Source: Denitromonas halophila (GTDB lineage Bacteria > Pseudomonadota > Gammaproteobacteria > Burkholderiales > Rhodocyclaceae). Taken from it: a DNA stretch of 64,000 nucleotides. This document shows, piece after piece, positions 9,739 through 19,612 of this stretch; within the stretch, counting starts at the first letter, position 1, and each line of letters starts with the position of its first letter. Location: positions 62,001-126,000 of the forward strand of contig NZ_VMNK01000011.1 of assembly GCF_007625155.1 (NCBI RefSeq), written 5' to 3'. The translations under genes and the position numbers were made by a program. The notes below the pieces were generated by a model. It searched no databases. It saw nothing but the letters and a program-made list of their open reading frames with translations, and was not told the origin of the DNA.

Positions 9739-12700
9739 TTAACGGTGCGATCGGCCGTCGACGATGAACTGGATACGTTCAAGCAGGTCTTGGCTGCTTT
9801 CAGTTACATTGGCCAAGGCGCGCGTGGCGGCGTCAGCGTTGCCGGCGAGGTGGTGCATGACCAATTGTTCGCCATGGGCGTGCAGGTTTTGGTGCAATGT
9901 GTCTAGCGTAGCCAGCGGGCCAGGCGGGCGGGCGCCCGGCAGCTTCTTGTCGAGCCACTGACCAAAACGACAACGATGGGGGTTGGTTTCTGGCACGTCG
10001 GAAGATTCGTCGTGCACAAAGTGGTTGAGCTGGTTGATCCAGTCGCGGTGCTCGGAGGCGACATACAGCAGCTCGATATCCTGGTGATCCAATTGGCCGG
10101 TCTGTGCCCAGGCGACAGGGGCCGTCCAGCCTTGTGCCCACGCCGTGAGGGCTTCGGCGGACATCGGGCGGGCAATGCCATAGCCTTGCGCTTGCTCGCA
10201 GCCCAGTTGCAGCAAGAGTTTGCCGTGTTGTTCCGTTTCGACACCTTCGGCGATGACCTCGCGGTGAAACGCCCGCGCCAGTCCGAGCACGCCTTCCAGG
10301 ATGGACAGGTCGCCGGGGTCGTGGAGCATGTCGCGCACAAAGCCTTGGTCGATCTTGAGCACGTGGACCGGCAGGCGTTTGAGGTAGATGAGCGATGAGT
10401 AGCCGGTGCCGAAGTCGTCAAGCGCGAAGCGCACCCCGAGATCGGCGCAGGCGGCGATGACCTTGGAGACATGGTTGATGTCTTCGAGCGCACTGCTTTC
10501 CAGGACTTCCAGTTCCAGGTGGGCCGGTGGCACGTCGGGGGCCTTGTCGAGCAAGGCCTGCAGTCGTTCGACAAAATCGGCTTGTTGCAGATGATTCGCC
10601 GAGACATTGACGCTGACCGTAATTTCGATGCCGGCTTGTTGCCACGTGTCGATCTGTGTCAGCGCCGCCGCGATGACCCATTCGCCCAGCGCAATGTTTG
10701 TCGGATCGGTTTCGATATCGGGCAGGAACATGCCGGGCTCCAGCAGACCGCGTTCGGGGTGCGCCCAGCGGATCAGCGCTTCGGCGCCGATCAGCGCGCC
10801 GGTCCGCATGTTTACTTTGGGCTGGTAATGCAGCACAAACTCGTTGTTGGTGAGGGCCTGCCGGATGCGGGCGATGCTTTCATGTCGGCCGCGTACGGCA
10901 CGTTCGTGGTCGGCGTCAAAAAGGTGAAAACGATTCTTGCCGGTCTGCTTGGCCTGGTACATGGCCTGGTCTGCCTGACGTATCAGTTGGTCGGAGTCGA
11001 GGTCGACGTCGCCCTGATAGTGTGTCAATCCGATGCTGCCCGAGATCTGCAGCTGTTGCTGGTCGATATGGATGGGCTCTGAAATCTTGGTCAGCAACCG
11101 ATGCATGATCGCTTCCACGGCGGCGGCGTCGTGGATGTCGGGCAGCACCATGACGAACTCGTCGCCACCGAAGCGTGCGACGGTATCTTCTTCGCGAAGC
11201 GTCTCCAGAAGGCGTTCGGCGGTGGCGACCAGCACGCGGTCGCCTACCGCGTGCCCCTGTGTGTCGTTGATTTTCTTGAAACCGTCGAGGTCGAGGTAGG
11301 CCAGGGCCAGCTGTGTCCTGTTGCGACGGGCCCGGGTCATGGTTTGGCCAAGGCGATCGGCCAGCAGCACACGATTCGGCAAGCCAGTGAGATCGTCAAA
11401 GAAAGCGAGGCGCTCGAGTTGTTGTTCGTTTTCCTTTTGACGACTGATGTCCGAGAACACAGCGACGTAGTGAGACACTGCGCCCTTGGTGTCGCGAACG
11501 GCCGAAATCGTGAGGAGCTCAGGAAAAATCTCGCCGGATTTTCGTCGGTTCCAGATCTCGCCCTCCCAGAATCCCGCTTCTAGAAGGTTTTGCCACAAGG
11601 AGGCATAGAACGCGGCGTCGTGACGGCCGGACCGAAAAATGCGCGGATTCTTGCCGATTCCTTCATCACGAGCGTAGCCGGTGATCCGGGTGAACGCGTC
11701 GTTCACGTTCAAAATCGTGCCCTCGGCGTCGGTAATGAGAATGCCTTCCCGGGCGGCGGCGAAGACACTCGACGTGAGCTGCAGCTCGACTTCGGCGACC
11801 TTGCTGGCTGATACGTCGATCTGGGTTCCAGAGACCGTTGCCGGCGCGCCGGAGGCCGTCCGTTCGGTAATCTGACCGCGCTCCAGCAGCCAGATCCAGT
11901 GCCCGCTCTTGTGGCGCATTCGGACTTCACATGCGTAGTGTGGGTTTTCTCCGGCGAGGTGCTGAGCGAACAGGGTCGCGGATCGCTCCCGGTCGTCGGG
12001 GTGAAGCAGTTGGTCGCGGCGGTGGGCGGTCAGTGTGTGCAACTCAGCGCGCGAGTAGCCGAGCATCTCGGCCCACAGATCATTGATGACGATGTTTCCG
12101 CTCTGGATATGCCACTCCCAGGTGCCCGCCCGCGTGCCCTGAATGATTCCTTCCAGGCGCATCTGGTTCTGAACCAGCAAGGCTGTTTTTCCGCGAACAA
12201 CGTATCTGAGGCGCAGATTCCAGAAAAAAATCCAGGCCAGCAGCGCAAGGGTCGCCAGTGCGTAGGGCCAGTAGGCCAGGACATCAATACCTCGGTTGGG
12301 CAAATGGGTGCCGGCCCATTTCCAGTTCAATCCCTCCAGTGCACCAGTGCTCCGAGCGCGCGCGATTCCTTTGTTGAGAATGGAGCGCAGCAAGCGATTG
12401 CCGTCCTTGACGGCCATGGCATTGCGGCCGACATACAGCGGGTCGCCGACCTTCTTCATGCGCGTATTCAGGCCGTTGCTGTAGAGGTAGTGCAAGACAA
12501 TCTGTTCGTCGCCGATCAGTGCGTCGGCGTGGCCCTCAATGACGGCCGCGCTGGCCTGGGCGAAAGAGTCGGTTGCCACAAGGGTGAAGTCGATGCCGCG
12601 GGCGAGCAGGTAGTCCAGTGCGTAGTCGCCGCGCTGAATGGCGATCCGCTTTCCGTGGAGGCTCGCGAGGTTGGTGACGTCCGGTCGGTCCGCCGCGACA

Positions 12701-13122
12701 AAAATGGTGGCCGGAATCTCGAAGACGGTATCGGTGAAGTCGAAATCACGGTCCCGCTCTTCGCTATAGAAGAAGCTGGTCAGCACCTGTGCGCGGTTTT
12801 CCAGGACGGCGCGTTGGGCTTCGAGGAAAACCGCGTCGGTGAATTCGGCGTGAAAACCGAATTCGGTGCTGATCCAGGTGGCAAGCTCGATCATCATGCC
12901 CTTGCGGGCGCCCGTGGCGGGGTCGACGAATTCGAAAGGCGGGTAGTTTGTCTGGCTGACGAAAACGATCGGGCCCGCCGTATTCAGGAATGCGCGCTCC
13001 TGGTCGGTGAGCGCCGCCGCGGACGCTGTTTGCGCCTGCGCAGAGGTGCTGACCATGGCGTAAAGACAGGCCAGCATCATACCTAGCAGGAGGTGCTTGA
13101 TCGATCGGCGTGACATGCTCAT
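9739..13122 (-). CDS. Periplasmic-sensing PAS-GGDEF-EAL protein with C-terminal CZB zinc-binding domain
   Basis: A 1127-residue membrane protein predicted to make and/or degrade cyclic di-GMP. Order: signal peptide (1-30), a periplasmic SBP_bac_3-type solute-binding domain (about 45-270), one transmembrane helix (about 278-300), two PAS domains (about 315-450 and 455-570), GGDEF (about 575-735), EAL (about 755-1000) and a C-terminal domain of about 100 residues. The GGDEF motif is intact with an RxxD inhibitory site (REED) five residues upstream. EAL catalytic motifs are intact (EALIRW, LDDFGTGYSS, LKIDQGF, IAEGVET). The C-terminal segment has the CZB pattern: His in SEHRDW, Cys in HRCRFGQW, His in TLHQNLHAH. 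The periplasmic ligand is unknown. The ATG at 13122 has a weak ribosome site, and an ATG two codons later is equally possible. Confidence 0.9.
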   Translation of the reverse strand: MSMSRRSIKHLLLGMMLACLYAMVSTSAQAQTASAAALTDQERAFLNTAGPIVFVSQTNYPPFEFVDPATGARKGMMIELATWISTEFGFHAEFTDAVFLEAQRAVLENRAQVLTSFFYSEERDRDFDFTDTVFEIPATIFVAADRPDVTNLASLHGKRIAIQRGDYALDYLLARGIDFTLVATDSFAQASAAVIEGHADALIGDEQIVLHYLYSNGLNTRMKKVGDPLYVGRNAMAVKDGNRLLRSILNKGIARARSTGALEGLNWKWAGTHLPNRGIDVLAYWPYALATLALLAWIFFWNLRLRYVVRGKTALLVQNQMRLEGIIQGTRAGTWEWHIQSGNIVINDLWAEMLGYSRAELHTLTAHRRDQLLHPDDRERSATLFAQHLAGENPHYACEVRMRHKSGHWIWLLERGQITERTASGAPATVSGTQIDVSASKVAEVELQLTSSVFAAAREGILITDAEGTILNVNDAFTRITGYARDEGIGKNPRIFRSGRHDAAFYASLWQNLLEAGFWEGEIWNRRKSGEIFPELLTISAVRDTKGAVSHYVAVFSDISRQKENEQQLERLAFFDDLTGLPNRVLLADRLGQTMTRARRNRTQLALAYLDLDGFKKINDTQGHAVGDRVLVATAERLLETLREEDTVARFGGDEFVMVLPDIHDAAAVEAIMHRLLTKISEPIHIDQQQLQISGSIGLTHYQGDVDLDSDQLIRQADQAMYQAKQTGKNRFHLFDADHERAVRGRHESIARIRQALTNNEFVLHYQPKVNMRTGALIGAEALIRWAHPERGLLEPGMFLPDIETDPTNIALGEWVIAAALTQIDTWQQAGIEITVSVNVSANHLQQADFVERLQALLDKAPDVPPAHLELEVLESSALEDINHVSKVIAACADLGVRFALDDFGTGYSSLIYLKRLPVHVLKIDQGFVRDMLHDPGDLSILEGVLGLARAFHREVIAEGVETEQHGKLLLQLGCEQAQGYGIARPMSAEALTAWAQGWTAPVAWAQTGQLDHQDIELLYVASEHRDWINQLNHFVHDESSDVPETNPHRCRFGQWLDKKLPGARPPGPLATLDTLHQNLHAHGEQLVMHHLAGNADAATRALANVTESSQDLLERIQFIVDGRSHR

Positions 13123-13350
13123 GGGTCAGATCAGGGGCACGAGGCGCAACACGGATGCGTTGTCCCATGCGTCGGATTGGCAGCGAGGTCGTGGCGCGAT
13201 GATAGCCGGAAACGGTCTGTTTCAGCCATGCGTCAGCGCTGGCGGTGATCTTGCGGCGCGGCCCTTTGGGCGCGGTCGGTCATCGGCTCGGGGCTGCGAC
13301 GACAGTGCGTGCCGCTTGGAACGCCGGCGGGGCGGGGGGCCATGTGCTGC

Positions 13351-14625
13351 TCAGTGTTGGTCGGTGATGAGTGCGCGAAAGCCATCGGGCAGAAGCAGCG
13401 TTTGCAGGCTGCGCTGGGTAAACAAGAAGCGTCCATCCACCCGGAAGCCCAGCGCCTCCCAGGGCACCGCCGTATTCAGCAAATGGACGGCCTGGTCCAT
13501 TGGCATGCGGGTGTCGTGGGGAAACAACGCGAGAATTGCGCCGTCGTAAGCGCGGGCCGGGTGCAGAAAAAAGGGCGCGTCGCGGCGGGTGCGGCCATTG
13601 ACGTAGATGCGCGGCGCGTCGCTGAGCGGATACGTGCGGCCCCAGTGCCACCAGTTGCTTTCGTCGAATCGACGCACGCGACGAGAGAGCAGGCGGAGCT
13701 TGTGCGGGAGCAGGTCGGGGTGTGGCTGATTGTAGAGCATGCGCCGGGTGGTGCCGCTGTCGACAGTTTGGGAACACACAAACTCGACGTTGCCGCCCGG
13801 GTGCGCGAAGACATCATCGGCACCCGACACGGCGCCGACCTTGACCGAAAAGAGCTCGGCGAGCGCGACGGTCATGGGCGCCGGGGAGAAAGCGAGCTGC
13901 CCGTCCATTTCAATGAACTGGCGCTGCTGCCACTGCGGATTTTGCAGTGTGCGGTATTGCGTTCGGCGGCTGAAGTCGCCTTTCTCGAAACGAAAGATCG
14001 CACAGTTGGGGAGCGCGCCAGCGAAGATTCGCGTGTCGCCTGTTTCGATCCAGTGGGTGATGGTGCCGGTGTCGTACAGGTAGCGGTTCAGTTTGCGCGC
14101 GGCGGTCAGTTTGATGAACTCGCGCGGCACGATGAAGATCAGCTCGCCGCCGTCAGCGAGGTGGCGTACGCATTTGTCGATAAAGAACAGGAACAGATTG
14201 CTGCGCCCGTCGAAATGCTGCATGTCGAGCCGTGACCGGGTGACTTCGGGAATGTCCTGAAAGCGCACATAGGGGGGATTGCCGATGACGGTGTCGAAGC
14301 GCTCCGATTGCGGGTAGCTGAAGAAATCGGTTTGCAGCATCGAGGCCTTGGCCACTGCCGGGTCGAACTCAATGGCGACGCAGGATTTGATCTGGTCGCT
14401 GAACGCGCCGGCACCCGCCGAAGGCTCAAGGACGCGTCCCTCGCGCTGGCGCAGGTCGAGCATCAGCTTGACGATCGCGGCTGGTGTAAAGACTTGGCCA
14501 AGAGAGGTAACGTTTCTGTCGGGCAAAAGGGGCGCAGGCAGAGGAGTCGGAGGAGGCGCCACGGTAGCCGAAGCGACCGAACCGGGCAATGCCCAGGGGC
14601 GTGGTGCGGGGCGGGATGTCGACAA
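13351..14625 (-). CDS. Orphan N6-adenine DNA methyltransferase (class I SAM-dependent)
   Basis: Up to 424 residues with the gamma-class adenine methyltransferase order: motif X region (GQVFTPAAIVKLML), motif I EPSAGAGAF, acidic residue in AIEFDPA, and catalytic motif IV NPPY. A long C-terminal half probably recognises the target. No restriction endonuclease is adjacent, so it is solitary here. Start choice is open: the longest frame begins at a TTG (14625) lying inside the cold-shock gene's terminator stem, and neither it nor the in-frame GTG at 14562 has a clear ribosome site. The GTG (403 residues) seems better because the first 20 residues of the long form are low-complexity. The gene probably depends on read-through from the csp promoter or an unseen promoter. 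Confidence 0.82.
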   Translation of the reverse strand: MSTSRPAPRPWALPGSVASATVAPPPTPLPAPLLPDRNVTSLGQVFTPAAIVKLMLDLRQREGRVLEPSAGAGAFSDQIKSCVAIEFDPAVAKASMLQTDFFSYPQSERFDTVIGNPPYVRFQDIPEVTRSRLDMQHFDGRSNLFLFFIDKCVRHLADGGELIFIVPREFIKLTAARKLNRYLYDTGTITHWIETGDTRIFAGALPNCAIFRFEKGDFSRRTQYRTLQNPQWQQRQFIEMDGQLAFSPAPMTVALAELFSVKVGAVSGADDVFAHPGGNVEFVCSQTVDSGTTRRMLYNQPHPDLLPHKLRLLSRRVRRFDESNWWHWGRTYPLSDAPRIYVNGRTRRDAPFFLHPARAYDGAILALFPHDTRMPMDQAVHLLNTAVPWEALGFRVDGRFLFTQRSLQTLLLPDGFRALITDQH

Positions 14626-14654
14626 AAAAGCGCGGCCAGAGCCGCGCTTTTTTT
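14624..14654 (-). terminator. Intrinsic terminator of the cold-shock gene
   Basis: AAAAAAGCGCGGC (14624-14636), loop CAGA, and the complementary arm 14641-14653 form a stem flanked by an A-run on the left and a T-run on the right. On the minus strand this gives a GC-rich hairpin followed by a U-tract, 20 bp after the csp stop codon. It is also symmetrical enough to work for plus-strand transcripts. Confidence 0.85.
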
Positions 14655-14673
14655 CGTCAGACGCTAAATCCGA

Positions 14674-14883
14674 TCAGACAGCGCGGATAGCAGCAGCCTG
14701 CAGACCCTTGGGGCCCGTGCGGATTTCGAACTCGACGCGCTGGTTTTCAGCCAGGGTGCGGAAGCCGTTGCCCTGAATTTCGCTGAAGTGCGCGAACAGG
14801 TCGTCACCACCGCCATCAGGCGTAATGAAGCCGAAGCCCTTGGAGTCGTTGAACCATTTCACGGTGCCGGTTTGAGTGCTCAT
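14674..14883 (-). CDS. Cold-shock domain protein (CspA family)
   Basis: A 69-residue single-domain OB-fold nucleic-acid-binding protein. RNP1 (KGFGFI) and RNP2-like (DLFAHF) motifs are intact, with the usual [16 protein letters not shown] opening. Such proteins melt RNA secondary structure, and some are cold-induced while others are constitutive, which sequence alone does not resolve. The single gene is preceded by a plausible minus-strand promoter and followed by a strong terminator. Confidence 0.95.
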   Translation of the reverse strand: MSTQTGTVKWFNDSKGFGFITPDGGGDDLFAHFSEIQGNGFRTLAENQRVEFEIRTGPKGLQAAAIRAV

Positions 14884-14917
14884 TTATACGTGTTCCATAA
14901 TAAAAACAAAATCTGGG

Positions 14918-14945
14918 CGTATAGCCCACCTGCAGGAACTATCAA
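14918..14945 (-). promoter_or_regulatory. Putative sigma-70 promoter of the cold-shock gene
   Basis: On the minus strand TTGATA (14945-14940) and TATACG (14923-14918) are separated by 16 bp. Transcription would start about 30 bp upstream of the csp ATG. This is a pattern match only. The long classic CspA 5' leader would require a promoter further upstream. Confidence 0.4.
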
Positions 14946-15178
14946 GAAACGTACTGAGGGGATTCAAACGTGGGCGGTTTAACCAAACACCGCGAAGAAA
15001 CACCTGCAAGGACAACTGCTTGAAGCGACTGCCCCGACACGATACACCTTTTTACCCGGGTGTCTAGTGCTTTGTGGCAGCGTCAAACCCCGGCGGGCAG
15101 TGCGATTTGACGATGAACCGCCGGGTGTGGCCGCGAAATGGGATAATCGCGCCTAAATCAAGTGGATCGAAGGCAAGC

Positions 15179-16093
15179 ATGACTATTCAGTGGTTCCCGG
15201 GGCATATGAATTCGGCGCGCAAGAAAGCGGCCGAAGTCATGGCAAAGATCGATGTGGTGATCGAGGTGGTAGATGCGCGCCTGCCGGCGGCGAGCACGAA
15301 CCCGATGATCGAGTCCTTGCGTGCGCACCGTCAACGTCCTTGCCTCAAGTTGCTCAACAAGTCCGACCTGGCTGATCCGGCCGCGACGGCGGAGTGGCTG
15401 ACCTATTTCAATCAGCAACCGGGCGTCAAGGCGGTGGCGATTTCGTGCAAGAGGCCGGCGGAAGTGGCCCGTGTGCCCAAACTCTGCCAGCAACTGGCGC
15501 CGCATCGCAGCGATGGCACCAAGCCCTTGCGCATGATGATCATGGGGATTCCGAACGTGGGCAAGTCCACGTTGATGAATGCCATGCTCAAGCGCCGTGT
15601 GGCGGCCGTGGGCGATGAGCCAGCGGTGACCAAGTCTCAGCAGCGCCTCGATATCAGCCCCACCATGTCGCTGGTCGATACGCCGGGGATGTTGTGGCCG
15701 AAAATAGCATACGACGCCGATGGCTTCATGCTGGCGGCCAGTCATGCGATTGGCGTTAACGCCGTCGCCGAGTTTGATGTGGCGGTCGCGCTGGGTCAGT
15801 TGCTGCTGTCGCGCTATCCGGAGCGTCTGGCCGCGCGTTACAAGACCGACGTGGCGGGCTTTGATGGCGTGCGTCTGGTGGAGGAGGTGGCGCGTCGGCG
15901 CGGATGCCTGGTCAAAGGCGGTGGCGTGGACGTCGATAAGGCGGCGCTCGTGTTGCTGGCCGACTACCGCAGCGGTGCACTGGGGCCGATCAGCCTCGAA
16001 ACGCCGAGCAGTCGGGCTGACATGATCGCGGCGGCCGCGGCGATGGCGGCAGCGGCTGAGGCGGTGTCTTCAGCGGCGGACGGCGAGGCGTAA
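15179..16093 (+). CDS. ylqF: Ribosome biogenesis GTPase YlqF/RbgA
   Basis: A 304-residue circularly permuted GTPase acting in late assembly of the large ribosomal subunit. The G motifs occur in permuted order: G4 NKSD near residue 60, G5-like SCKRP near 93, G1 GIPNVGKS near 123-130, and G3 DTPG near 164. The opening MTIQWFPGHM is the typical family start, so the ATG at 15179 (with AAGG upstream) is chosen over an in-frame extension to 15074. An alanine-rich tail ends the protein. The TAATG junction gives a 1-bp overlap with folP. Confidence 0.93.
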   Translation: MTIQWFPGHMNSARKKAAEVMAKIDVVIEVVDARLPAASTNPMIESLRAHRQRPCLKLLNKSDLADPAATAEWLTYFNQQPGVKAVAISCKRPAEVARVPKLCQQLAPHRSDGTKPLRMMIMGIPNVGKSTLMNAMLKRRVAAVGDEPAVTKSQQRLDISPTMSLVDTPGMLWPKIAYDADGFMLAASHAIGVNAVAEFDVAVALGQLLLSRYPERLAARYKTDVAGFDGVRLVEEVARRRGCLVKGGGVDVDKAALVLLADYRSGALGPISLETPSSRADMIAAAAAMAAAAEAVSSAADGEA

Positions 16094-16917
16094 TGGCCGG
16101 CGTGCTGTTCTGCGGCCGTTTTCGGCTTGACCTGTCGACACCGAAAATCATGGCGATTCTGAATGTCACCCCGGATTCGTTTTCGGGCGATGGCTTGCTG
16201 AAACAGCGCGACGACATCTTGCGTCGCGCCGAGCGGGCCGTTCAGGACGGCGCGCATGTGCTCGATTTGGGTGGGGAGTCATCCCGGCCCGGCGCTGTGG
16301 CGGTGAGTGAGGCGGAGGAGTTGGACCGCGTGATTCCGATCATTGAGGCGCTGGCTGGTTGGGGCGTGCCATTGTCGGTGGATACGGTCAAGCCGGCGGT
16401 GATGACCGCAGCGATCGATGCCGGCGCGGACATGATCAACGATATCAACGCATTGCGAATGCCCGGCGCACTGGCAGCGGTGGCATCCAGTGGCGCCGCG
16501 GTGTGCCTGATGCATATGCAGGGCGCGCCCAGAACAATGCAGGATGCGCCGCATTACGAAGACGTGGTGGCGGAGGTCGAGGCGGCGCTTGTCGAGCGCA
16601 TGGACGCGGTCTGCGCCTCCGGCGTGCTCAGAGAGCGCATTTTGATTGATCCGGGCTTCGGCTTTGGCAAAACCTTGGCGCACAACCTGAGCCTGTTCCG
16701 CGCCTTGCCGCAATTTGCGGCGTTGGCGCCGGTGCTGGTGGGGGTGTCTCGCAAGTCCATGCTGGGCGCGTTGACCGGGCAGCCGGTAGAGGCGCGTCTG
16801 GTGGCCAGCGCTGTTGCAGCCGCGTTGGCGGTGCAGTCGGGCGCGGTGTGCGTCCGTGTGCATGATGTGGCGGCGACCCGGGATGCACTGGCGGTACTCG
16901 ACGCGGTGATGGCGTGA
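16093..16917 (+). CDS. folP: Dihydropteroate synthase
   Basis: A 274-residue TIM-barrel enzyme that condenses 6-hydroxymethyl-dihydropterin pyrophosphate with p-aminobenzoate in folate synthesis, the sulfonamide target. Signatures present: ILNVTPDSFSGDG near residues 23-35, LGGESSRPGA near 58-67, INDINA, DPGFGFGKT, and the C-terminal GVSRKS motif. The start overlaps the ylqF stop by one base. The downstream neighbour glmM is the classic partner of folP in proteobacteria. Confidence 0.96.
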   Translation: MAGVLFCGRFRLDLSTPKIMAILNVTPDSFSGDGLLKQRDDILRRAERAVQDGAHVLDLGGESSRPGAVAVSEAEELDRVIPIIEALAGWGVPLSVDTVKPAVMTAAIDAGADMINDINALRMPGALAAVASSGAAVCLMHMQGAPRTMQDAPHYEDVVAEVEAALVERMDAVCASGVLRERILIDPGFGFGKTLAHNLSLFRALPQFAALAPVLVGVSRKSMLGALTGQPVEARLVASAVAAALAVQSGAVCVRVHDVAATRDALAVLDAVMA

Positions 16918-17018
16918 GCGTTTGCACGCTGAAAATCGACGGCAACTGTCATAATCGGGCGAGAATTTTTTGGGGCGGCCCTGGCCGCAACTGACAGCAT
17001 ATTGAAGCGGGAAGAGCG

Positions 17019-18380
17019 ATGAGCAGAAAGTATTTTGGGACAGACGGGGTGCGCGGGCGAGTGGGTGATGCGCCGATTACGCCTGATTTCGTGATGCGCC
17101 TTGGTTACGCGGCGGGCGTGACCCTGGTCATGCGAGAGCAGCTGCCCAAGGGCGAGCGACCGACGGTGCTGATTGGGAAGGACACCCGGATCTCTGGCTA
17201 TATGCTCGAAGCCGCGCTGGAGGCAGGTTTTTCGGCCGCCGGGGTAGACGTTATTTTGGCTGGACCCATGCCGACGCCGGCGGTGGCCTACCTGACGCGG
17301 GCGCTGCGTTTGCAGGCGGGCGTCGTCATTTCCGCGTCTCACAATCCGTTCTACGACAACGGAATCAAGTTTTTTTCGGCCGGCGGCGCGAAACTGCCCG
17401 ATGCCGTTGAGCGCGAGATTGAAGCGCACCTTGATGAAGGCATGGGCTGCGTGTCGTCAGACCGCTTGGGGCGTGCGCGCCGTATCGAAGATGCGGCCGG
17501 CCGCTATATCGAGTTCTGCAAGAGTACCTTCCCGAACGAGCTTGATCTGCGCGGAATGAAAATCGCGCTCGATTGCGCGCATGGCGCGGCCTATCACATT
17601 GCACCGAAAGTGCTGCACGAGCTCGGGGCAGAGGTGGTGTCGGTCGGCGTTCGGCCGGACGGCCTCAATATCAATGATGGTGTCGGTGCAACTTCGCCCG
17701 AGTATCTGCGCGATGCGGTGCTGACGCACGGCGCGGATATCGGCATCGCGCTGGATGGCGATGCTGATCGTGTCGTGATGGTCGATGCGGCGGGTGAAAT
17801 CTATGACGGCGACAAGCTGATCTATGTGATTGCCGTGGCCATGAAGCGCTCGGGCAAACTCAACGGTGTGGTCGGTACGCTGATGAGCAACCTCGGCTTC
17901 GAGCATGCCATCGGGCGTATGGACGTGCCGTTTGCGCGCGCCAAAGTGGGCGATCGCTATGTGCTTGAGATGATGCAGGAGAAGGGCTGGCGCCTGGGGG
18001 GGGAGAACTCGGGGCATATTCTGAGCCTTGATCACCATACGACCGGCGACGGCATTGTTTCCGCGCTCCAGGTCCTGGCCTCCTTGCGCGAGCGAGGCGT
18101 TTCACTCAAAGAGGCCTGCGTGGATCTGGTGTTCTACCCGCAGCGCTTGATCAATGTGCGAATGCCGCAGGGCTTCGACTGGCGCTCAGACAGCCGCATC
18201 GCAGCGGCCGAAACCGCGAGCGCGGAGGCTTTGGGCGATCGTGGTCGCGTCCTGTTGCGCCCCTCTGGCACGGAGCCCCTGCTCCGGGTGATGGTTGAGG
18301 GTAGCGACGCCGACGAGGTTGAGCGGCATGCGACCCATTTGGCGGATACTGTCCGTGCCGCGTTCGGCGAGACCGTTTGA
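17019..18380 (+). CDS. glmM: Phosphoglucosamine mutase
   Basis: A 453-residue enzyme interconverting glucosamine-6-phosphate and glucosamine-1-phosphate for UDP-GlcNAc and hence cell wall and LPS. The phosphoserine loop ISASHNP lies near residues 106-112, the metal loop DGDADRV near 246-252, the sugar-binding GGENSGH near 328, and the phosphate-binding RPSGTEP near 417. The ATG at 17019 follows GGGAAGAG. Length is as expected for GlmM (about 445). Confidence 0.97.
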   Translation: MSRKYFGTDGVRGRVGDAPITPDFVMRLGYAAGVTLVMREQLPKGERPTVLIGKDTRISGYMLEAALEAGFSAAGVDVILAGPMPTPAVAYLTRALRLQAGVVISASHNPFYDNGIKFFSAGGAKLPDAVEREIEAHLDEGMGCVSSDRLGRARRIEDAAGRYIEFCKSTFPNELDLRGMKIALDCAHGAAYHIAPKVLHELGAEVVSVGVRPDGLNINDGVGATSPEYLRDAVLTHGADIGIALDGDADRVVMVDAAGEIYDGDKLIYVIAVAMKRSGKLNGVVGTLMSNLGFEHAIGRMDVPFARAKVGDRYVLEMMQEKGWRLGGENSGHILSLDHHTTGDGIVSALQVLASLRERGVSLKEACVDLVFYPQRLINVRMPQGFDWRSDSRIAAAETASAEALGDRGRVLLRPSGTEPLLRVMVEGSDADEVERHATHLADTVRAAFGETV

Positions 18381-18466
18381 GTCGCTGGATCCTGGTTCGC
18401 TTTGTTTGCTGAGGAGCGGGCGGGCGGTTACAATCGTGGGATTTTTCCGCCCTCGCAGCGAAGCGT

Positions 18467-19216
18467 ATGAGATCGAAACTGGTAGCAGGCAACTGGAAGA
18501 TGCATGGTCGGCGCGACATGGCGGCAGATTTGCTGTCCGCGCTCGCGCCGCATTTGCCAAGCGGCGTCGATGTCGCAGTTTGCGTGCCGTTCCCGTATCT
18601 GGATCAGGCTGGTGCTGCACTGGTTGGATCGGCGCTGCATCTCGGCGCGCAAGATGTGAGTGAGTGCGATGATGGCGCTTTCACTGGCGAAGTCAGCGCT
18701 GGCATGCTCCGGGACATGGGCTGTCGCTATGTGATCGTCGGTCATTCAGAGCGTCGCGCGCGTCACGGTGAGTCGAGTCAATGTGTGGCGGACAAAGCAG
18801 CGACGGCATTGCGAAACGGTCTGACACCGATCGTTTGTGTTGGCGAGACAAAAGAAGAGCGTCTGGCAGGTCAGACCGAGTCTGTCGTGTCGGAGCAACT
18901 GGCGCCGGTGCTGGCGCTCGGGGCTGAGCGGGTCGAGCGCCTGGTCATTGCTTACGAACCGATCTGGGCGATTGGCACTGGGCTCTCCGCTACGGTGGAC
19001 GAAGCGGACGCGGTGCATTCAGCAATCCGCGGCGCGCTTGGCCGTGTTTCTCAGGCTGCGGCTGATCGCGTACAGATTTTGTATGGTGGAAGCGTGAAGC
19101 CCGAAACGGCCCCCGCGTTGTTTGCGGCAGACGATATCGATGGCGGGCTCATCGGTGGCGCTGCGTTGGATCCGGAAGCTTTTTTGGCGATTTGCAAGGC
19201 GGCAGTCGCTGTTTGA
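18467..19216 (+). CDS. tpiA: Triosephosphate isomerase
   Basis: A 249-residue glycolytic enzyme converting dihydroxyacetone phosphate to glyceraldehyde-3-phosphate. Catalytic residues are visible: Lys in AGNWKMH near residue 11, His in VGHSERR near 93, Glu in AYEPIWAIGTG near 165, and the phosphate loop YGGSVKP near 207. It is followed by secG 32 bp downstream. Confidence 0.97.
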   Translation: MRSKLVAGNWKMHGRRDMAADLLSALAPHLPSGVDVAVCVPFPYLDQAGAALVGSALHLGAQDVSECDDGAFTGEVSAGMLRDMGCRYVIVGHSERRARHGESSQCVADKAATALRNGLTPIVCVGETKEERLAGQTESVVSEQLAPVLALGAERVERLVIAYEPIWAIGTGLSATVDEADAVHSAIRGALGRVSQAAADRVQILYGGSVKPETAPALFAADDIDGGLIGGAALDPEAFLAICKAAVAV

Positions 19217-19248
19217 TTAGAACTTACACGTTCAGGAACGAATGAATC

Positions 19249-19599
19249 ATGGGTAGTTATCTCTTTTCGATTGTGTTGACGGTGCACGTGCTGGTGGGCA
19301 TCGGGGTGATCGGCCTGGTTTTGTTGCAGCACGGCAAAGGGGCGGATGCTGGCGCCGCATTTGGTAGCGGTTCGTCGGGGAGCCTTTTTGGTGCATCGGG
19401 TTCGGCGAACTTCATGAGCCGCACCACGGGTGTGCTGGCGACAGTCTTCTTTATCACCAGCCTTGGCTTGAGCTACCTCGCAAGTTCGGCCAGAACCGTC
19501 CCTGCAAGCGTCATGGAGCAAGCGGTTCCGGCTGCCGGGCAGGCGACGTCCGAGCCTGCCGCGGGTTCGGATTCGAAGCTCAATACTGTTCCCAAATAA
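19249..19599 (+). CDS. secG: Protein-export membrane protein SecG
   Basis: A 116-residue inner-membrane subunit of the SecYEG translocon. Two hydrophobic helices (about 5-23 and 55-75) flank the conserved cytoplasmic loop containing [16 protein letters not shown] and [12 protein letters not shown] polar Ala/Pro-rich tail follows, as in other betaproteobacterial SecG. The location between tpiA and a tRNA-Leu gene is the usual one. Confidence 0.94.
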   Translation: MGSYLFSIVLTVHVLVGIGVIGLVLLQHGKGADAGAAFGSGSSGSLFGASGSANFMSRTTGVLATVFFITSLGLSYLASSARTVPASVMEQAVPAAGQATSEPAAGSDSKLNTVPK

Positions 19600-19612
19600 G
19601 GTGCAAAAAACT

